A stretch of 7,593 nt of DNA, from contig USRP01000034.1 in the NCBI GenBank assembly GCA_900557185.1, positions 1 to 7,593 of the forward strand, given 5' to 3'. This document shows positions 1-4,845 of the stretch, in pieces. Both the position numbers and the translations under genes were made by a program. Origin of the DNA: an uncultured Mycoplasmatota bacterium (GTDB lineage Bacteria > Bacillota_I > Bacilli_A > RF39 > UBA660). How positions within the stretch are numbered: the first letter of the stretch is position 1; each line of letters begins with the position of its first letter. The notes below the pieces were generated by a model. The model was not told where the DNA came from, made no database searches, and worked only from the letters and a program-made list of their open reading frames with translations.

Positions 1-54
1 ATATGTTAATGCTTTTTCACGTGGATTTTCTTCTAATGGTAATGTCTTAATCAT
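1..54 (-). CDS. radC: RadC-family protein (JAB/MPN domain), N-terminal 18 codons only
   Basis: The reading frame runs off the left edge of the window, so only the N-terminus is visible. It reads MIKTLPLEENPREKALTY, which fits the RadC N-terminal signature (M-I-K-x-L-P-x-E-E-x-P-R-E-K). RadC proteins have a helix-hairpin-helix followed by a JAB1/MPN-type metalloprotease-like domain; the old name 'DNA repair protein' is not well supported functionally. The start is fixed by AAAGGTGA at 61-68, six bases upstream. The ATG overlaps the TGA of the upstream SPOR-like gene (ATGA), which predicts translational coupling. The rest of the protein lies outside the window, so intactness cannot be judged. 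Confidence 0.85.
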   Translation of the reverse strand, partial: MIKTLPLEENPREKALTY

Positions 55-407
55 AGATTATCACCTTTCGATAAAGAATCCAATAACATTTCATTTGTGG
101 TAGATGTTGGCACAATATAAGTTTTCATGATTCCTTTTACCTGTGTAGCATGTTTTTCTATATCTTCTTTTTTTTCACTAATCATTGATAATACATAATA
201 TTGGTCATTTTTTGTATAGGTATATCCTTCGATTCCCATTTCTTTCAATTCAGCTAATTTTTCATCTTTATTACTTGCTTCCTTATAAATACCAACCTGA
301 TATGCATAAAGTGTCTTTTGTCCTAGAGAGCATCCATATGTAAAAATAAACATAAAAGCCAAAGAACTAACAACTGCAAAAATAACAACTTTCCATTCAA
401 ACTTCAT
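51..407 (-). CDS. Small membrane-anchored SPOR-like protein upstream of radC
   Basis: This 118-residue protein has a positively charged N-terminus, one hydrophobic segment (about residues 6-25) and an extracytoplasmic domain at about 33-100. That domain has the feel of a SPOR peptidoglycan-binding fold: Y-Q-V-G-I-Y, then N-K-D-E-K-L-A-E-L-K-E-M-G-I-E-G-Y, then Y-Y-V-L-S. SPOR domains bind denuded glycan at division or sporulation septa. In Bacillus the SPOR protein SpoIIB lies close upstream of maf and radC, so position supports a SpoIIB-like septal role; this is inference, and SpoIIB is much longer. I chose the ATG at 407 because AAAGGGTG at 414-421 is six bases upstream. A GTG three codons earlier lies inside that site. 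The stop overlaps the radC start. Confidence 0.8.
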   Translation of the reverse strand: MKFEWKVVIFAVVSSLAFMFIFTYGCSLGQKTLYAYQVGIYKEASNKDEKLAELKEMGIEGYTYTKNDQYYVLSMISEKKEDIEKHATQVKGIMKTYIVPTSTTNEMLLDSLSKGDNL

Positions 408-413
408 TTTAAT

Positions 414-421
414 CACCCTTT
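414..421 (-). promoter_or_regulatory. Shine-Dalgarno site deciding the SPOR-like protein start
   Basis: AAAGGGTG followed by six bases and ATG at 407. The site overlaps the upstream in-frame GTG (416-414), which is therefore unlikely to be the start. Confidence 0.75.
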
Positions 422-440
422 CTAATCTATGCTATAACAT

Positions 441-473
441 ATAAAAATATGAAAGGCAAATTGCCTTTCATAT
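441..473 (-). terminator. Rho-independent terminator after the double-glycine peptide gene
   Basis: An 11-bp stem (ATATGAAAGGC at 447-457 with its complement at 463-473) encloses a 5-base loop. On the minus strand it is followed by TTTTTAT. It begins just after the peptide stop codon, and only about 33 bases separate it from the SPOR gene's ribosome site. I saw no clear promoter in that gap, so the SPOR-radC pair may depend partly on read-through. Confidence 0.75.
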
Positions 474-475
474 CA

Positions 476-640
476 CTAATCTCTCCATTCAATACTGATG
501 AGTCTTGGAATTGAAATTCTTCCCTTCTTCGATTTAATAATTTTATACGCTGCAGCACCTAATATCAAATAGAGTAATGCAGTCGCAATTAAACCTCCAC
601 CTTGAATTTCACATTGCTGTTGTACGGTTAATTCTTTCAT
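476..640 (-). CDS. Double-glycine leader peptide (bacteriocin- or pheromone-like)
   Basis: A 54-residue peptide. The leader MKELTVQQQCEIQGG fits the double-glycine consensus L-S/T-x2-x2-x2-I-x-G-G used by peptidase-containing ABC exporters (C39 family). Cleavage after GG (or GGG) would release about 38-39 residues: a small-residue-rich hydrophobic helix (L-I-A-T-A-L-L-Y-L-I-L-G-A-A-A) then a cationic tail (K-I-I-K-S-K-K-G-R). This layout is typical of class II bacteriocins and some peptide pheromones, though I do not recognise the mature peptide. The start at 640 is set by AAAGGAAGGG five bases upstream; an ATG six codons earlier overlaps no better site. No exporter or immunity gene is visible here, so they must be elsewhere, or the gene is an orphan. 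Confidence 0.75.
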   Translation of the reverse strand: MKELTVQQQCEIQGGGLIATALLYLILGAAAYKIIKSKKGRISIPRLISIEWRD

Positions 641-645
641 GCTGA

Positions 646-655
646 CCCTTCCTTT
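646..655 (-). promoter_or_regulatory. Shine-Dalgarno site deciding the peptide start
   Basis: AAAGGAAGGG lies five bases before the ATG at 640. It selects this Met over the in-frame ATG at 658, and so yields a leader of normal length. Confidence 0.75.
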
Positions 656-673
656 CATCAGTAGCCCCTAATT

Positions 674-679
674 ATTATA
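674..679 (-). promoter_or_regulatory. Candidate -10 box for the double-glycine peptide
   Basis: TATAAT on the minus strand, about 33 bases before the peptide start, in a very AT-rich stretch. TTGAAA lies upstream but only about 10 bases away, which is too close for a normal -35 box. The call rests on the -10 alone. Confidence 0.3.
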
Positions 680-709
680 TATACATTTTTTTCAATTTTT
701 TCTTCTTAA

Positions 710-742
710 AAATGAAAAAAAGTGAAATTTTTCAATTTCACT
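710..742 (-). terminator. Terminator hairpin of the original upstream minus-strand gene
   Basis: A 9-bp perfect stem (AGTGAAATT at 721-729, complement at 734-742) is capped by a GAAA loop on the minus strand. TTTTTTCATTTTT follows in that direction. It lies between the peptide promoter region and the IS1182 remnant. It probably ended the chromosomal gene now displaced by the mobile elements, or it may also serve the IS transposase. Confidence 0.7.
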
Positions 743-756
743 TCAGGCTGTTGACA

Positions 757-802
757 AAGTGGTAGAATTTTTTATTAAATCTACCACTTCTTTTTATTTT
801 TT
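757..802 (+). terminator. Terminator-like hairpin inside the IS end
   Basis: A perfect 10-bp stem (AAGTGGTAGA at 757-766, complement at 780-789) with a 13-base loop is followed on the plus strand by CTTTTTATTTTTT. It would stop plus-strand transcription entering the IS antisense to its transposase. Such protective hairpins are common at IS ends. Confidence 0.65.
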
Positions 803-1475
803 ATGCAAATTGATAAATTTGTACTATTTTCCTTATATGTCTTTCTTTTTTGTTCGGTGAGGTCATATTTATGAGACCTCTCCTTTTTTTCATTCTCGCC
901 AATTTGCCTAAATTATGGCAGCCAAAAATAATCAACGATTCCTGTTGATTTTTCTTTAGTCCTCTTATTCTCGTAAACCTTAATCCATGCTTTTCTTTGC
1001 AGTCTGCATAGACTCTTTCTATTGTCTCTTTTCTTAACGGGTATATGTCCTTCCATTCTGGTGTATATCTGATTTCATCCGCCAATTCTCTATATTCCTC
1101 CCATACGTGTCTTGTGATGACCTTCTGGTGATTCTTGCTCTGTGTACATTTTTCTAAAAATGGACATCCTTCACAGTCCTTTGGATTTGATTTGTATTCC
1201 CTGTATCCTGATTTGTTTGTTGTGGTATATTTCAAGTCCTTATTATTTGGACATATATAAATATCTAGCTTTTCATCATAGACATATTCATATTTCTTGA
1301 AGAATCCTTTTTTTGTCATGGGTCTTTTATATGGCAGATAAGGTCTGATTCCATCCTCTATGATTTCTCGACATATTGCAGGTGTTATGAATCCTGCATC
1401 CAGACTGATGTTATGTATTGAATCTCCATAGGTATTCAGTAGCTCTCTATACGCATCATGAAAAACAACACTATC
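801..1475 (-). pseudogene. IS1182-family transposase, C-terminal 224 residues
   Basis: The open frame extends upstream of the first Met (1319) to the junction at 1475, adding D-S-V-V-F-H-D-A-Y-R-E-L-L and S-L-D-A-G-F-I-T-P-A-I-C. The latter is the D-A-G-F/Y block holding the second catalytic Asp of the family. It continues with P-Y-K-R-P, D-x-Y-I-C-P, G-Y-R-E-Y-K-S, a C-x2-C-P-x4-C-T zinc-like motif, R-H-V-W-E-E-Y, and R-K-E-T-I-E-R-V-Y-A-D-C-K-E, which carries the catalytic Glu. Family members are about 450-550 residues, so roughly the N-terminal half, with the helix-turn-helix and first catalytic Asp, is gone. No frameshift is seen in what remains. Translation from 1319 would give only an inactive 172-residue fragment. 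Confidence 0.85.
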
Positions 1476-1495
1476 TGTTGAATGCCAAATTAAAT
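1476..1495 (+). repeat. Left terminal inverted repeat
   Basis: TGTTGAATGCCAAATTAAAT is the exact reverse complement of 4742-4761. Pairing stops at the next base outward (C at 1475 against C at 4762) and inward (A at 1496 against C at 4741), which fixes the repeat at 20 bp. The terminal TG is the dinucleotide expected for rve-type transposases. Confidence 0.92.
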
Positions 1496-1534
1496 AAAAA
1501 GAAAAATAAAGAAAATAGTCAAAATAAAAGAAAA

Positions 1535-1585
1535 AGTCTTATCAAAGTGAATGAATAAGAAATAATCACTTTAAATGATAAGACT
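1535..1585 (+). promoter_or_regulatory. Long palindrome in the left end, candidate operator or attenuator
   Basis: AGTCTTATC plus AAAGTGA (1535-1550) pairs with TCACTTT (1566-1572) and GATAAGACT (1577-1585), giving a 16-bp stem with a 4-base bulge and a 15-base loop. A second, overlapping pair, AAAATAGTC (1512-1520) with GACTATTTT (1582-1590), competes for the same right arm. The right arm sits between the candidate -35 and -10 boxes, so a repressor bound here would block the operon. It might equally be a transposase site or a structured leader RNA. Function is inferred; the symmetry is seen directly. Confidence 0.55.
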
Positions 1586-1598
1586 ATTTTAGTATGAT
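1570..1598 (+). promoter_or_regulatory. Candidate promoter of the transposition operon
   Basis: TTTAAA at 1570-1575, a 17-base spacer, and TATGAT at 1593-1598 resemble a SigA promoter (4/6 and 5/6 matches). It lies 75 bases upstream of the first gene and overlaps the palindrome. It is the best candidate in the left end, but AT-rich DNA gives such matches easily. Confidence 0.45.
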
Positions 1599-1616
1599 AA
1601 TAGCTGGAAAGGAAAA

Positions 1617-1652
1617 GGATAAAGCCTCTCACACCAATGCTAGCCTTTATCC
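1617..1652 (+). other. Leader hairpin before the zinc-ribbon gene
   Basis: GGATAAAG (1617-1624) pairs with CTTTATCC (1645-1652) across a 20-base loop. The stem sits in the presumed 5' leader and encloses the alternative start at 1637. The purine-rich GGAAAGGAAAAGG just before it is the nearest ribosome-binding-like sequence, but it is about 20 bases from 1637 and more than 50 from 1673. The fold could bring it closer or hide it. Confidence 0.4.
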
Positions 1653-1672
1653 TCTGTTCAAAGAACACTTAT

Positions 1673-2200
1673 ATGATAACCTATTACTCAGACACATTCA
1701 ATCAAAACTTTTCTAAAATGCAAACATTTTATAATGAATGTCTTGAAGATCTTAATATCGCTTCTCTAGAATGTCCATGTCATCATAAAGGACATCTTAT
1801 CAAGCATGGCTTTTATACGCGCAAAATCAAAACACCAGATGGCATCATTCCCCTTAAAATCCAAAGATTCAAATGTAAGCATTGTCATCATACACATGCA
1901 TTTTTACTATCTGTCATTATTCCTTATAGTCAAATTCTATTTCATGACACTCTATCCATTATTCGCTCAAATTCTATGCAGGATTTGAATCAGCTTATGA
2001 TTGAAAATCCAAATATAGATGAATCCAATATTTCCTACATAAAGAAACAGTATACGATGCATTGGAAACAAAGACTACTATCTGAAAATATTCAATTAGA
2101 TAGTTCTTTGGTTTTTCAGTGCTTTTTTCATTTTAAAAGACAGTTTATGCAGATTAAATGCACACCAAATATTCTATATAATCTTACCCACATAGCCTGA
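1673..2200 (+). CDS. Zinc-ribbon DNA-binding protein, first gene of the transposon
   Basis: A 175-residue protein with a zinc ribbon at about residues 34-71: C-P-C (34, 36) and C-K-H-C (68, 71), with clustered histidines around both. The K-H-G-F-Y-x-R-K-I and I-Q-R-F-K-C blocks between them are the pattern seen in N-terminal ribbons of many transposases. A helical segment (about 95-130) could be a helix-turn-helix. From memory it resembles the DUF6431 group, which I cannot confirm. It probably binds element or target DNA; as a stand-alone ribbon protein it might fill the targeting role of TniQ/TnsD or act as a regulator (inference). I prefer the ATG at 1673. An in-frame ATG at 1637 would add 12 residues but begins inside a hairpin. 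Neither start has a good Shine-Dalgarno site, so translation may be kept low. Confidence 0.7.
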   Translation: MITYYSDTFNQNFSKMQTFYNECLEDLNIASLECPCHHKGHLIKHGFYTRKIKTPDGIIPLKIQRFKCKHCHHTHAFLLSVIIPYSQILFHDTLSIIRSNSMQDLNQLMIENPNIDESNISYIKKQYTMHWKQRLLSENIQLDSSLVFQCFFHFKRQFMQIKCTPNILYNLTHIA

Positions 2201-2258
2201 CTTTCGAATACCTTAAACTTCATATACAATGGCAGCTGTATAAGGAGGAACAAGACAA

Positions 2259-3500
2259 ATGAACGCAAAAAAATCAACAGATATCGCTTTATTTCGATAT
2301 GGAATCATAGCCCCGCTGGTCACTGGGACAATTGATGATAATTTATCCAAGTCAGCATTTTTTACTCAGGCAGCTTCCAGGGTATATGAGCATCCAAATG
2401 GTGAGGACTATAAGATAAGTGCATATACGATTGCAAGATGGTATCGAGCATATATGAAAAATGGCTTTGATGGATTGAAGCCACAGTCAAGAAGTGACAA
2501 GGCGACATATAGAAAGGTAGATGAGGATATCATGACTCAAATATCCTATTTAATTAAGGAATATCCCAGACTACCTGCGACACTCGTTTATCAAAAGCTA
2601 AAAGATAATGGTACCATCAGGTCAAAAGAAATATCCCTATCCACTGTCAACAGGGTCGTCAATCGACTCAAAAAAGAAGATACACCTACAAAAAACAAGG
2701 ATATGCGAAGATATGAAAGAAAACATATCAATGAAGTCTGGTGTGGGGATTCGAGTGTAGGACCATACCTCAAAATTGATGGAAAAAAAGAGCGAACATA
2801 TATTATCGCATTAATAGATGATGCCTCAAGATATATCGTTGGCATAGATATATTCCTGAATGATAATTACATAAATCTGATGAGTGTCATTAAAAGTGCG
2901 GTAAAAAAGCATGGAAAACCAAAGATATTTAACTTCGACAATGGTGCAAATTACAGATGCAATCAAATGACATTATTAGCAGCACGAATGGGAACAGTTA
3001 TCAATTACTGTGCCGTAAGGACACCTACATCAAAAGCCAAGATAGAAAGATGGTTTAAAACGATGAAGGAACAATGGATGTCAGGACTTCATATGAATGA
3101 TTATAAGAGTCTTGATGAATTGAGGGAGTCATTAATGCAGTATGTACAACGATATAATCAAACCATCCACAGGTCCTTGAACAAAAAGACACCACAGGAT
3201 AGATTCTTTGAAGAATCATCACTCATCCAAAGATATGATGATGAAAAGATAGACAAAATATTCCTTATAGAAAAAGAGAGAAAAGTATCTAACGATAACG
3301 TCATCATGATAGATCAAAAAGAATATGAGGTCAATTACAGATATGCAGGACAGAAACTGCTTTTAAGATATTCACCAGATTTATCTAAAATTTATATCGT
3401 CGATAAGGAATCAGGTGAACTGGAAGAAATACATCTGCTTGACAAACAGGCAAATGCAACTGTTAAACGAAATAAAATAAAATTTACGGAGGAAAAATAA
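2259..3500 (+). CDS. DDE (rve-fold) transposase, TniA/TnsB-like
   Basis: A 413-residue transposase that would cut and join the element ends. Its N-terminal half has helix-turn-helix-like segments (about 50-75, I-S-A-Y-T-I-A-R-W-Y-R-A-Y; and 88-140). The rve catalytic core spans about 155-310: D164 (W-C-G-D-S), D227 (N-F-D-N-G) and E263 (K-I-E-R-W-F), with 35 residues between the last two, i.e. DD(35)E. Y-N-Q-T-I-H-R-S-L and T-P-Q-D-R-F close the core, as in retroviral-type integrases. A small beta-barrel like Mu_transpos_C occupies about 340-400. It is shorter than TniA (about 560) or TnsB (about 700), near IS21 IstA in size, but the ATPase partner is not IstB-like. AAGGAGG supports the start. 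It lies one base upstream of the ATPase gene. All catalytic residues are present, so it is probably active. Confidence 0.93.
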   Translation: MNAKKSTDIALFRYGIIAPLVTGTIDDNLSKSAFFTQAASRVYEHPNGEDYKISAYTIARWYRAYMKNGFDGLKPQSRSDKATYRKVDEDIMTQISYLIKEYPRLPATLVYQKLKDNGTIRSKEISLSTVNRVVNRLKKEDTPTKNKDMRRYERKHINEVWCGDSSVGPYLKIDGKKERTYIIALIDDASRYIVGIDIFLNDNYINLMSVIKSAVKKHGKPKIFNFDNGANYRCNQMTLLAARMGTVINYCAVRTPTSKAKIERWFKTMKEQWMSGLHMNDYKSLDELRESLMQYVQRYNQTIHRSLNKKTPQDRFFEESSLIQRYDDEKIDKIFLIEKERKVSNDNVIMIDQKEYEVNYRYAGQKLLLRYSPDLSKIYIVDKESGELEEIHLLDKQANATVKRNKIKFTEEK

Positions 3501-3501
3501 C

Positions 3502-4305
3502 ATGAACTATACCAGCAGATATGGACTGGAATTCAATCCATTCATCAAGAATTCAAAAGATGTCCTAGTAGAAACAAATGATTATAAGGAACTGATATTC
3601 AGATTGAACTATCTTGTACAGACAAAAGGATTTGGTGTCTTAACTGGAGGGCCAGGTCGAGGCAAAACAACCATGATAAGGCATTGGGTCAAGAGTCTTA
3701 ATCAATCAGCATATAAAGTTATCTATATACCCATGTCAACATTAACAGTGATGGAATTCTATAGACAGCTGGCAGAAGCATTGGGACTGGAAGCATATCA
3801 TCGAAAAAGCGATAATTTCAAGGCTATTCAAAAAGCCATAGAAAGATATACCATCGAAAAAAGAATGACACTGATTATCATTCTCGATGAAGCAAACTAT
3901 TTAAGAAATGGGATACTTAACGATCTAAAAATACTCTTTAATTTTGAAATGGATTCAAGTGATCAGGCAGTCGTTCTGTTAGCAGGACTGCCGCAGCTCA
4001 ATAATACGTTTAATCTGGCGATACACGAGCCATTAAAACAGAGAATAGTCATGAACTATCATATAGAAAATCTTAACAAAGAGGAATCACGAAAATATAT
4101 TCAGGAGAAGCTAAAAGGAGCTGGATGCCATCAACAGGTATTTGAAGCAAGTGCTGTAGAGGCAATTATAAATGCATCAAATGGTGTACCACGATTGATC
4201 AATCAATTGTGCAATAAAAGTCTACTGGCAGGCAATAATAGAAATCAGAATGTCATAGATACAGATACTGTCATGATGGCCTTTAATGATAATGAGTTGG
4301 GATAA
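3502..4305 (+). CDS. AAA+ ATPase, ExeA/TniB/TnsC-like transposition regulator
   Basis: A 267-residue AAA+ ATPase of the ExeA-type AAA_22 group. The N-terminus Y-G-L-E-F-N-P-F is the ExeA signature. Walker A is G-G-P-G-R-G-K-T-T (49-57), Walker B I-I-I-L-D-E-A (D129, E130), a sensor-like L-A-G-L-P-Q-L follows at 160-166, Q-R at 180-181, and sensor 2 G-V-P-R-L-I-N at 218-224. In Tn5053, Tn552, Tn7 and Mu such ATPases coat target DNA, recruit the transposase and often give target immunity; next to a DDE transposase that role is far likelier than secretion, the source of the name ExeA. GGAGG ten bases before the ATG fits, and the single-base gap to the transposase stop implies coupled translation. 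All nucleotide-binding residues are present. Confidence 0.92.
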   Translation: MNYTSRYGLEFNPFIKNSKDVLVETNDYKELIFRLNYLVQTKGFGVLTGGPGRGKTTMIRHWVKSLNQSAYKVIYIPMSTLTVMEFYRQLAEALGLEAYHRKSDNFKAIQKAIERYTIEKRMTLIIILDEANYLRNGILNDLKILFNFEMDSSDQAVVLLAGLPQLNNTFNLAIHEPLKQRIVMNYHIENLNKEESRKYIQEKLKGAGCHQQVFEASAVEAIINASNGVPRLINQLCNKSLLAGNNRNQNVIDTDTVMMAFNDNELG

Positions 4306-4309
4306 GAAA

Positions 4310-4624
4310 ATGGATTATATATATAAAAATAAAGATGAGGTCAAATGTGTTGGTACAATCAGGAGCATGGAAACATTCGTTTATTATTCATTTGATATTG
4401 TCATTGATAATCGAAGTGAATGGTGTCGTTTAATAGAGAATGAACTTGACTGGGAAATATGTTTCGTTATGAGAGATATGACAATAGGGCTTGCCCACCC
4501 AACGGATATATTCTGGAATACAGAGGCAATATACGAGGTGTTCGAAGATTTAGATATAAGTCTTAGAATTGCATATGGAATCAAATCGGTGTTTGAAAAC
4601 TATAACAAAAAAAGTGCATCCTAG
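4310..4624 (+). CDS. Small acidic protein of unknown function, fourth gene of the transposon
   Basis: A 104-residue acidic soluble protein I do not recognise. It looks alpha/beta: strand-like V-K-C-V-G-T-I and F-D-I-V-I-D-N, a C-F-V-M-R-D-M-T-I-G-L stretch, then helix-like A-I-Y-E-V-F-E-D-L and a C-terminal helix ending Y-N-K-K. There is no transmembrane segment, signal peptide or zinc motif, and the three cysteines are not paired in a known pattern. I place the start at 4310, four bases after the ATPase stop, assuming termination-reinitiation. In-frame ATGs at 4286 and 4292 overlap the ATPase and also lack good ribosome sites. Its position as last gene of the operon suggests a transposition accessory or cargo. 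The stop codon lies in the loop of the terminator hairpin. Confidence 0.65.
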   Translation: MDYIYKNKDEVKCVGTIRSMETFVYYSFDIVIDNRSEWCRLIENELDWEICFVMRDMTIGLAHPTDIFWNTEAIYEVFEDLDISLRIAYGIKSVFENYNKKSAS

Positions 4625-4636
4625 ATGCATTTTTTA
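4609..4636 (+). terminator. Operon terminator enclosing the last stop codon
   Basis: TGCATC (4615-4620) pairs with GATGCA (4624-4629) across a 3-base loop. The stem is lengthened by a G-T wobble and five A-T pairs, and TTTTTT follows. A-runs precede it, so it can act in both directions. The TAG stop of the fourth gene begins in the loop. It isolates the transposon operon from downstream genes. Confidence 0.8.
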
Positions 4637-4674
4637 GTTATATCACGTAGCAAATAATATAAATAGCTCGGACA

Positions 4675-4684
4675 ATTTAATTTG
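4675..4684 (-). repeat. Internal copy of part of the terminal repeat (right end)
   Basis: CAAATTAAAT on the minus strand repeats the inner 10 bases of the terminal repeat in the same orientation, about 67 bases inward. Weaker 7-8/10 matches occur at 4718-4727, 1520-1529 and 1543-1552. These may be extra transposase-binding sites as in Tn7 or Tn5053 ends, but the low complexity makes chance matches likely. Confidence 0.35.
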
Positions 4685-4741
4685 AATATTACAGTTATCT
4701 CACCTTGTATTCTAACAAAATAAATTGAAGAACTATTTATC

Positions 4742-4761
4742 ATTTAATTTGGCATTCAACA
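4742..4761 (-). repeat. Right terminal inverted repeat
   Basis: Exact 20-base complement of 1476-1495, ending in ...TTCAACA. It directly abuts the truncated orf15 frame of the conjugative element. Confidence 0.92.
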
Positions 4762-4845
4762 CTGAACCGACAGACCACCAGAAAAGAGCGAAACATCAAG
4801 AAAGCGACCATAAACACCACGAAAAAGAAAGGACGTAAGAAATGA
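4762..4845 (+). pseudogene. Truncated 3' end of an orf15-like conjugation membrane-protein gene
   Basis: The last 27 codons of a frame ending in TGA that overlaps the orf14 start (ATGA). The tail is very basic and ends K-K-K-G-R-K-K, suiting the cytoplasmic tail of the large polytopic Orf15 protein that precedes orf14 in Tn916-like elements. The assignment rests on gene order and overlap, since too little remains for homology. A second frame (ending TAA at 4837-4839) is also open across this stretch and cannot be excluded. Everything upstream of 4762 has been replaced by the transposon, so the gene is dead here. Confidence 0.5.

Larger units (their letters stand above)
744..1475 (-). mobile_element. 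IS1182-family insertion sequence remnant (3' end)
   Basis: This stretch carries the last 224 codons of an IS1182-type transposase and a probable IS terminus. The terminus, read inward from about 744, is GGCTGTTGACAAAGTGG; I judge it the IS edge from its position and style, not from a confirmed matching repeat, because the other IS end is missing. The element is cut at 1475/1476 by the TG...CA transposon, and its other half does not reappear on the far side. The outer edge is therefore approximate. Confidence 0.7.
1476..4761 (+). mobile_element. TG...CA transposon with DDE transposase, AAA+ ATPase, zinc-ribbon protein and a small fourth gene
   Basis: A 3,286-bp element is bounded by perfect 20-bp inverted repeats that start TGT and end ACA, as in the Mu/Tn7/Tn552/Tn5053 group. 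Four plus-strand genes fill it: zinc-ribbon protein, rve transposase, ExeA/TniB-like ATPase, and a protein of unknown function. The inter-gene gaps are 58, 1 and 4 bases, and a terminator overlaps the last stop. About 200 noncoding bases lie at the left end and about 126 at the right, which is room for transposase sites and the promoter. The bases outside are not a direct repeat (CTATC on the left, CTGAA on the right), and the flanks belong to different elements, so this copy has been rearranged. The transposition genes themselves look intact. Confidence 0.85.

Noticed and set aside
1476..1672. CRISPR array or guide-RNA locus linked to the Tn7-like genes
   Set aside because: There are no regularly spaced repeats or spacers, and no Cas gene; the noncoding left end contains only palindromes and a probable promoter.
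2259..4305. Assignment of the transposase/ATPase pair to IS21 (IstA/IstB)
   Set aside because: Sizes and gene order fit loosely, but the ATPase has the ExeA-type Y-G-L-x-F-N-P-F start and G-V-P-R-L-I-N sensor 2 rather than IstB features, and two extra genes lie between the repeats.
3502..4305. Type II secretion ATPase ExeA/GspA
   Set aside because: The fold family is the same, but it is the only such gene here, in a Gram-positive setting and directly coupled to a DDE transposase within terminal repeats.
1806..4584. Open frames at 1806-1988 (+), 2591-2845 (-) and 4384-4584 (-)
   Set aside because: All lie inside well-supported transposon genes in other frames, with no motifs or initiation signals.
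1465..4763. CAACACT at 1465-1471 and again across 4758-4764 as a target duplication
   Set aside because: The right copy overlaps the terminal repeat itself and the left copy is several bases from the left end, so they cannot be a duplication flanking the element.
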